From: Bacteroidota bacterium
GTDB taxonomy: Bacteria; Bacteroidota; Bacteroidia; Chitinophagales; Chitinophagaceae
DNA: 64,000 nucleotides
Assembly (NCBI GenBank): GCA_023423405.1
Contig: JAFAFR010000032.1
Coordinates: forward strand, 181,334 to 245,333
Direction of reading: 5' to 3'
A model generated the notes under the pieces. It was not told the DNA's origin, ran no database searches, and saw only the letters and a list, made by a program, of their open reading frames with translations. Shown piece after piece: positions 60,121-64,000 of the stretch; the first letter of the stretch is position 1; each line of letters opens with the position of its first letter. Both the position numbers and the translations under genes were made by a program.

Positions 60121-60793
60121 TCCATCGCCCAAACACACTGTAGCGCTTGCCGACGACCACCGCCTGATCGCAGAATCGCTCTCCCACCTTATCAATGATA
60201 TCCCAGGCTTTGAAGTGACCCTGGTTGCCAGCAATGGCAAGACCCTGCTCGACAGCCTCGCAACGGCCGGCAAACTGCCCGACATCATCATCCTCGACAT
60301 CAATATGCCCGTGATGAACGGCGTGGCGGCCGCCCGCGAGCTCAGCACAAAATACCCGCTGGTGCGGCTGCTTGCCCTCAGCATGAACGACGACGAAACA
60401 TCCGTGATACAAATGATCCGCGCGGGCTGCCGCGGCTACCTGCTGAAAGACTGCACCCAGTCGGAATTGCACCGTGCGCTCACCGAAATACTTGAGCGTG
60501 GTTTTTATTATTCCGATTTTGTGACGGGCAAACTCATTCACACCATTCACAAGGAAGAAAAAAATCCCCTGCCCGGCTTTAAGCTCACCGAGCGTGAGAT
60601 GGAATTCATCCGCCTGGCCGCTTCCGAAATGACCTATAAGGAAATTGCCACCACCATGGGCCTGAGCGAACGCACCATCGACGGCTACCGGGAAGCCCTG
60701 TTCGACAAACTGGGTGTTCGCAGCCGGGTGGGCCTTGTGCTCTTCGCGATCAAGCTGGGATGGGTGATCCCCAACCAGTTGAATACGGACTGA
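60110..60793 (+). CDS. NarL/FixJ-family response regulator
   Basis: This 227-aa protein has a receiver domain at about 8-125 with the phospho-acceptor Asp in DIIILDINMPVMNG, the Lys in YLLKDC, and a LuxR-type helix-turn-helix at about 160-220 (LTEREMEFIRLAASEMTYKE, LSERTIDGYREALF). It is the cognate partner of the kinase encoded 11 bp into its start. Target genes are unknown. The neighbouring lipoprotein and the convergent gamma-glutamyltransferase-family gene are candidates by position only. Its stop lies 19 bp from the end of the convergent gene. Confidence 0.92.
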   Translation: MTVSPSPKHTVALADDHRLIAESLSHLINDIPGFEVTLVASNGKTLLDSLATAGKLPDIIILDINMPVMNGVAAARELSTKYPLVRLLALSMNDDETSVIQMIRAGCRGYLLKDCTQSELHRALTEILERGFYYSDFVTGKLIHTIHKEEKNPLPGFKLTEREMEFIRLAASEMTYKEIATTMGLSERTIDGYREALFDKLGVRSRVGLVLFAIKLGWVIPNQLNTD

Positions 60794-60812
60794 AACCGTT
60801 ATATAACGTTCA

Positions 60813-62654
60813 TCACCAGCCGATGCCGTAGTCTTCCCCGTAATTGCTGGAGCCGCCCCAGAAACTTCCATGTTTTTGATCGAACCAGATCGCATTGGTG
60901 GGCCCGGAGGTTTTGGATTCAAAGCGCAGTTTATAGCCCATCCGGCTCAGTTCGCGGCGGATCCAGTCGGGTGTTTTCTCCTGCAGCAACAATTGTCCCG
61001 GCCTGGGTTTGCGGTCTTCGTCGCCCAGCGACAGCCAGTACTGGTAAGTATTGATGTTTGCCGCCTCGGCCGCTTCCTGCACATTCATCCCAAACTCCAC
61101 TATGTTGAGGAAAAACTGCAGGAGGTTTTGGTCCTGCGTATCACCTCCCTGCACAGCGAAGGACAAAAAGGGCTTACCATCTTTCAATGCCAGGGTAGGC
61201 GTAAGCGTTACCCGCGGCCTTTTTCCCGGCGCCACCACGTTGAAGGGATTGAGCGATGAATCGCATACGAAACTTTGCATGCGCTGGCTCATGCCCACGC
61301 CCGTGCGACCGGCGATGCAGGCGGGAATCCAGCCGCCGCTGGGTGTGATGGATACTACCCATCCCTCTTTATCTGCAGCCTCCACAGAAGTGGTGCCCAG
61401 CCATACATTGCTGAGGTAGGTGTCGTTCACCGCAAGATCCTTTCCGCCTGCCTGTCCCGGCCAATGCTCCAGCAACGAGCGGTAAGGATTGGCGCTTCCT
61501 TCAAAAGGATAGGGATCGCCGGGCTTCACGTTGGGATCGTTGCGATCGGGCAATATTTCTGCCGCCCGCTGTTTTGCGTATTCTTTGGACAGGAGCCCGC
61601 GGATGGGTTCGGCCGGCGGAAAATACGGATCGCCGTAATAAAAATCGCGGTCGGCAAAAGCTTTGTTCATCACCTGGTACAGTGTGTGGATATACCGCGA
61701 AGAATTGTAGCCCATGCTTTTGAGGTCGAAGTTTTCGAGCATGTTGAGGCACTGCAGCAGCATGGGTCCCTGGGTCCACTGTGACAGCTTGTACACTTCT
61801 ATGCCTTTGTAGTTGACGTGTAGCGGCTCTTCGATCTGCACTTTCCAGTTCGCCAGGTCCTGTTTGGTGATCAGTCCACCCTGCTCGCGGCAGCCGCGTA
61901 CAAATTCGTCGGCAATATCGCCTTTGTAAAACCGCTCGTTGGCGGCGTAGATGGCCTCCTTCCGGCTCCTGCCTTTTTTAAGCGCTGCGCGTTCGGCATC
62001 CACCATTTTGGTGAGGGTATTCAGCAGGTCCTGCTGCCGGAAAATCTCCCCCGCCGCGGGTGCTTCGCGTTCCTGGCCGGCGTGCGGCAGGAACACCGCT
62101 TTGGAATAGGGCCAGGTGGCAATCCGCTTTTTTTCTCTTTCGATGCTGTTGGCCGTTTGTGCTTCGATGGCATAACCCGCCGCCAGTTCCATGGCCGGGG
62201 CCAGCACCTGTTCGAGCGACAAGGTGCCGTATTCGGCGAGCATGGTGCAGAGGCCACCGGGCGTGCCCGGCGTCACCGCGGCCAGAGGTCCGTATTGCGG
62301 TGGAAAGTTCATGCCCTTCTCTTTGAAAAAGGCCGGCGTTGCTCCTGTGGGCGCCACGCCGAGGGCGTTGATGGCGATCACTTTTCCCAGTTTGGGATGA
62401 TAGACCAGGGCCTGGGTTTCGCCGCCCCAGCTCAGCACGTCCCACATGGTGCAGGTGGCGGCGAGCATGGCGCAGGCAGCATCCACGGCGTTCCCGCCGC
62501 GCTGAAAAATGGCGGCGCCGGCAGTGGCAGCCAGTGGTTTCCCGGTAATGGCCATCCAGTGGCTTCCGTGGAGTACGGGCTTTTCAGTGGACTGTCCCAG
62601 GGCATGTCCCACGACGCCGAGGGGCAGCCACAGGAGTAAGAGCAGTTTTTTCAT
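60813..62654 (-). CDS. Gamma-glutamyltransferase family protein (second paralogue)
   Basis: This 613-aa exported protein has signal peptide MKKLLLLLWLPLGVVGHALG. GGT-family marks are the N-terminal GNAVDAACAMLAATCTM, TPGTPGGLCTMLAEYGTL, and the predicted self-cleavage/catalytic region WLGTTSVEAADKEGWVVS at about 410, followed by SGGWIP. The sequence is distant from the 560-aa ggt at 52946 and longer in the large subunit. It may act on another gamma-glutamyl compound or related amide, such as the cephalosporin-acylase-like GGT relatives. The ATG start is fixed by the signal peptide. Monocistronic. Confidence 0.88.
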   Translation of the reverse strand: MKKLLLLLWLPLGVVGHALGQSTEKPVLHGSHWMAITGKPLAATAGAAIFQRGGNAVDAACAMLAATCTMWDVLSWGGETQALVYHPKLGKVIAINALGVAPTGATPAFFKEKGMNFPPQYGPLAAVTPGTPGGLCTMLAEYGTLSLEQVLAPAMELAAGYAIEAQTANSIEREKKRIATWPYSKAVFLPHAGQEREAPAAGEIFRQQDLLNTLTKMVDAERAALKKGRSRKEAIYAANERFYKGDIADEFVRGCREQGGLITKQDLANWKVQIEEPLHVNYKGIEVYKLSQWTQGPMLLQCLNMLENFDLKSMGYNSSRYIHTLYQVMNKAFADRDFYYGDPYFPPAEPIRGLLSKEYAKQRAAEILPDRNDPNVKPGDPYPFEGSANPYRSLLEHWPGQAGGKDLAVNDTYLSNVWLGTTSVEAADKEGWVVSITPSGGWIPACIAGRTGVGMSQRMQSFVCDSSLNPFNVVAPGKRPRVTLTPTLALKDGKPFLSFAVQGGDTQDQNLLQFFLNIVEFGMNVQEAAEAANINTYQYWLSLGDEDRKPRPGQLLLQEKTPDWIRRELSRMGYKLRFESKTSGPTNAIWFDQKHGSFWGGSSNYGEDYGIGW

Positions 62655-63541
62655 CCCCTAATGTAGCGCTAGTTTGGCAGATGCGGTGGGGTATGAAATT
62701 ATTATGACCGCAAAAAATCCGTATCAAAATAGTAACGCAATGCTTCTGCAGGTAAATAAATTGGCCCGCTTCGATACGCCACTTCTTCTCCGTTGGTATC
62801 CGATGATCGGTATATCAAAACAGAAATAGTTTTCTGTACTTCTTTATAAGAACGGCTGGTCAAAAAGCACCTTTATTTTTCTTCCTTATCCCCAAGCTCC
62901 TACTGCACCTGGATCATCCGACAGTTGGTGCAATTTTCTATACTCGTTGTATAGTGTTTCTATAGTCAGGCGAGCCGGAGTCCTGCAGGATTCTTTGCGT
63001 TTTTGTTGGTGTTTGTTGCCTGTTCATGGTTTGTTCATGGCCTGTTGACAGCCTCGGGGCGGCATGTTTTTCCCGTTGCATGAATACAGCGATGCTTCCC
63101 GGCCAGGGCGGCGCAAGCGGGTGTTGTTGCCGGCAATTCTTCCGACAGGCAGCCTGCCAGTGTGAGGAATGAAATCGTTTTTCATACAATGCTGTTTTCA
63201 GGTACTGGTTAATGGAACAGCAACAACGATACCCTAATGAAAAATCAAATCCAAACTTTTTTCACAATCGTACCAAAATGCGGAATACTCTGTCCAAACG
63301 ACGGAATAATCGGTAGTTGAGGGTCGGGCAAAATAGGTTTCTGCGTTTGGGGACTTTGAAAATGGGAAGTAAAACGCTCCCGGATCTTAAGTTCTGGCTC
63401 CCGCCCTTGGAGTTGGGGCCGGCGTCTTGGGGAAGCAGCGATGCTTTCAGGCGGCCTACACTATACCCTGGAACTAATGTTCCATTCCATTACAATCCAT
63501 CCACAAATGAAACCTTTTCTTCCCCGTAATTACAGCATCTA
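62655..63541. other. Gene-poor region without supported coding sequence
   Basis: These 887 bp contain only short frames that lack family character: a 29-codon frame at 62740-62829 and frames at 62938-63189 and 63317-63529. Visible features are a CTATAC-TCGTT-GTATAG hairpin at 62938-62954, a TGTTCATGG direct repeat near 63021-63040, and AT-rich stretches. The promoter of the gamma-glutamyltransferase-family gene must lie at the left end, but no exact TAnnTTTG was found. Composition differs from the coding-dense remainder of the window. Confidence 0.5.
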
Positions 63542-63880
63542 TTACTGATCAGGTTTAAGTACAAAACTATCCGATGTTGTATATAAATCATTAATGCAAA
63601 ACACCTTATTTAAATAACTCAAAAAAGTATATACATTATTCGACCCAGCGTCCACCTCTCTATAATAAGCCGGTTCAAAATATTCGTAGTACCTGTATTT
63701 TCCGTTTATAGAAATTTCAAACTGCACCCAGGAAGCATGCGTAGGGATTGTCCCTTTTAACTCTTCGGTGGTTTTTCCGGGTGGTAAAGACATAATCTTG
63801 TTATCGGCAATCACTTTATTAAGCTCGCTCCACCCATTGAGCGGTCGATGAACACTCCACTTTTTATGAATTAAAATCAT
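63542..63880 (-). CDS. Orphan hypothetical protein (112 aa), AT-rich
   Basis: The ATG at 63880 opens a frame with a plausible protein composition (MILIHKKWSVHRPLNGWSEL, then WVQFEISINGKYRYYEYFEP). There is no signal peptide and no membrane helix. It is rich in Tyr, Asn and Ile and clearly lower in GC than neighbouring genes, which suggests recent acquisition. A small hairpin CCGAC-TTTA-GTCGG lies 7 bp upstream of the start. An in-frame stop lies 10 codons upstream, so it is not the end of a longer local ORF. Small AT-rich proteins of this kind are sometimes immunity proteins, but nothing here proves that. Confidence 0.5.
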   Translation of the reverse strand: MILIHKKWSVHRPLNGWSELNKVIADNKIMSLPPGKTTEELKGTIPTHASWVQFEISINGKYRYYEYFEPAYYREVDAGSNNVYTFLSYLNKVFCINDLYTTSDSFVLKPDQ

Positions 63881-64000
63881 TATTGTCCGACTAAAGTCGG
63901 CATTTAATTACCTGTAATCCTTTGTGGCAAAGGGTTGCAGAGGAAAAATGCACTGTTTCAAAATAAAGGGGAGTACTCCCGTCTGTTTAAGTCGAAAAAG
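63881..64000. other. Right edge with short palindromes
   Basis: Three self-complementary segments lie close together: CCGAC-TAAA-GTCGG (63887-63900), a CCTTTG...CAAAGG hairpin around 63918-63932, and the perfect 12-bp palindrome GGGAGTACTCCC (63969-63980). No coding frame is visible before the window ends. Clustering of palindromes beside an AT-rich orphan gene may mark the boundary of a mobile or horizontally acquired segment to the right. Confidence 0.35.

Noticed and set aside
58744..60384. 546-aa minus-strand ORF across the kinase triad
   Set aside because: It spans three real plus-strand genes with recognisable motifs and overlaps; no family features of its own.
62938..63529. Short ORFs of 70-83 aa in the gene-poor right end
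   Set aside because: Non-ATG starts or odd composition, no recognisable motifs, and overlap with low-complexity intergenic sequence.

Overview
This 64 kb window is a chromosomal segment of a Bacteroidota bacterium, most likely family Chitinophagaceae. Supporting signs are tandem MacB/FtsX-like permeases of about 790 aa ending in NPVKSLRTE, SusC-type carboxypeptidase-regulatory segments with a VVVKGYG linker, TAnnTTTG promoter elements, lipoproteins with LxxC lipoboxes, and families typical of the phylum (DUF2911, DUF3810, PIG-L plus sodium:solute symporter). No rRNA, tRNA, CRISPR array, prophage or complete insertion sequence was seen. Family assignments come from motifs and remembered family features, not from searches.

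Layout. At 1-14.6 kb, after the tail of a GNAT-like gene, lie a lipoprotein sulfatase and five tandem paralogous ABC permeases, all on the minus strand. At 14.6-27.9 kb are a long imperfect palindrome, an ABC-F ATPase behind a structured leader with a possible leader peptide, an outer-membrane beta-barrel receptor, a Crp/Fnr regulator followed by a consensus CRP-type palindrome and a split YeeE/YedE sulfur transporter, a VOC protein, a PepSY membrane protein, a large propeller/cytochrome c lipoprotein and a DUF2130 coiled-coil protein. At 27.9-28.8 kb a 94-aa ORF is flanked by two diverged copies of what looks like one minus-strand small RNA gene. At 28.9-40.4 kb are housekeeping and metabolic genes: phosphopantetheinyl transferase, dcd, a DUF3810 metalloprotease-like protein, a five-gene operon (acyl-CoA carboxylase beta, PhzF-like, rnhA, GNAT, MFS), DUF6580, manA, YraN, YkgJ and xerD. 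At 40.4-45.3 kb are a VWA protein, an ECF sigma factor overlapping an anti-sigma/TonB-like hybrid, and DUF2911. At 45.4-52.9 kb is a tightly coupled six-gene minus-strand operon: M14 peptidase, PIG-L deacetylase, two tiny membrane proteins, a sodium:solute symporter and a lipoprotein. At 52.9-62.7 kb are two gamma-glutamyltransferase-family genes, DinB, PspC, aconitase, a 47-aa membrane protein, a lipoprotein, and a membrane protein/histidine kinase/response regulator triad. The last 1.3 kb is gene-poor and AT-richer, with one orphan ORF.

How the genes may work together. The Crp/Fnr regulator, with a C-x5-C pair in its sensor domain, probably controls the sulfur-transport pair through the palindrome between them. 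The M14/PIG-L/symporter operon and the divergent gamma-glutamyltransferase suggest periplasmic breakdown and uptake of peptides or amidated sugars. The sigma/anti-sigma-TonB/VWA cluster looks like a cell-envelope regulatory module. The ABC-F leader looks like a translation-sensing switch.

The strongest candidates for undescribed biology are the twin small RNA units at 27948-28737 and the ABC-F leader at 16676-16817. Next come the 135-bp palindrome at 14899-15033 and the unannotated small membrane proteins at 47532-47810 and 57992-58135.
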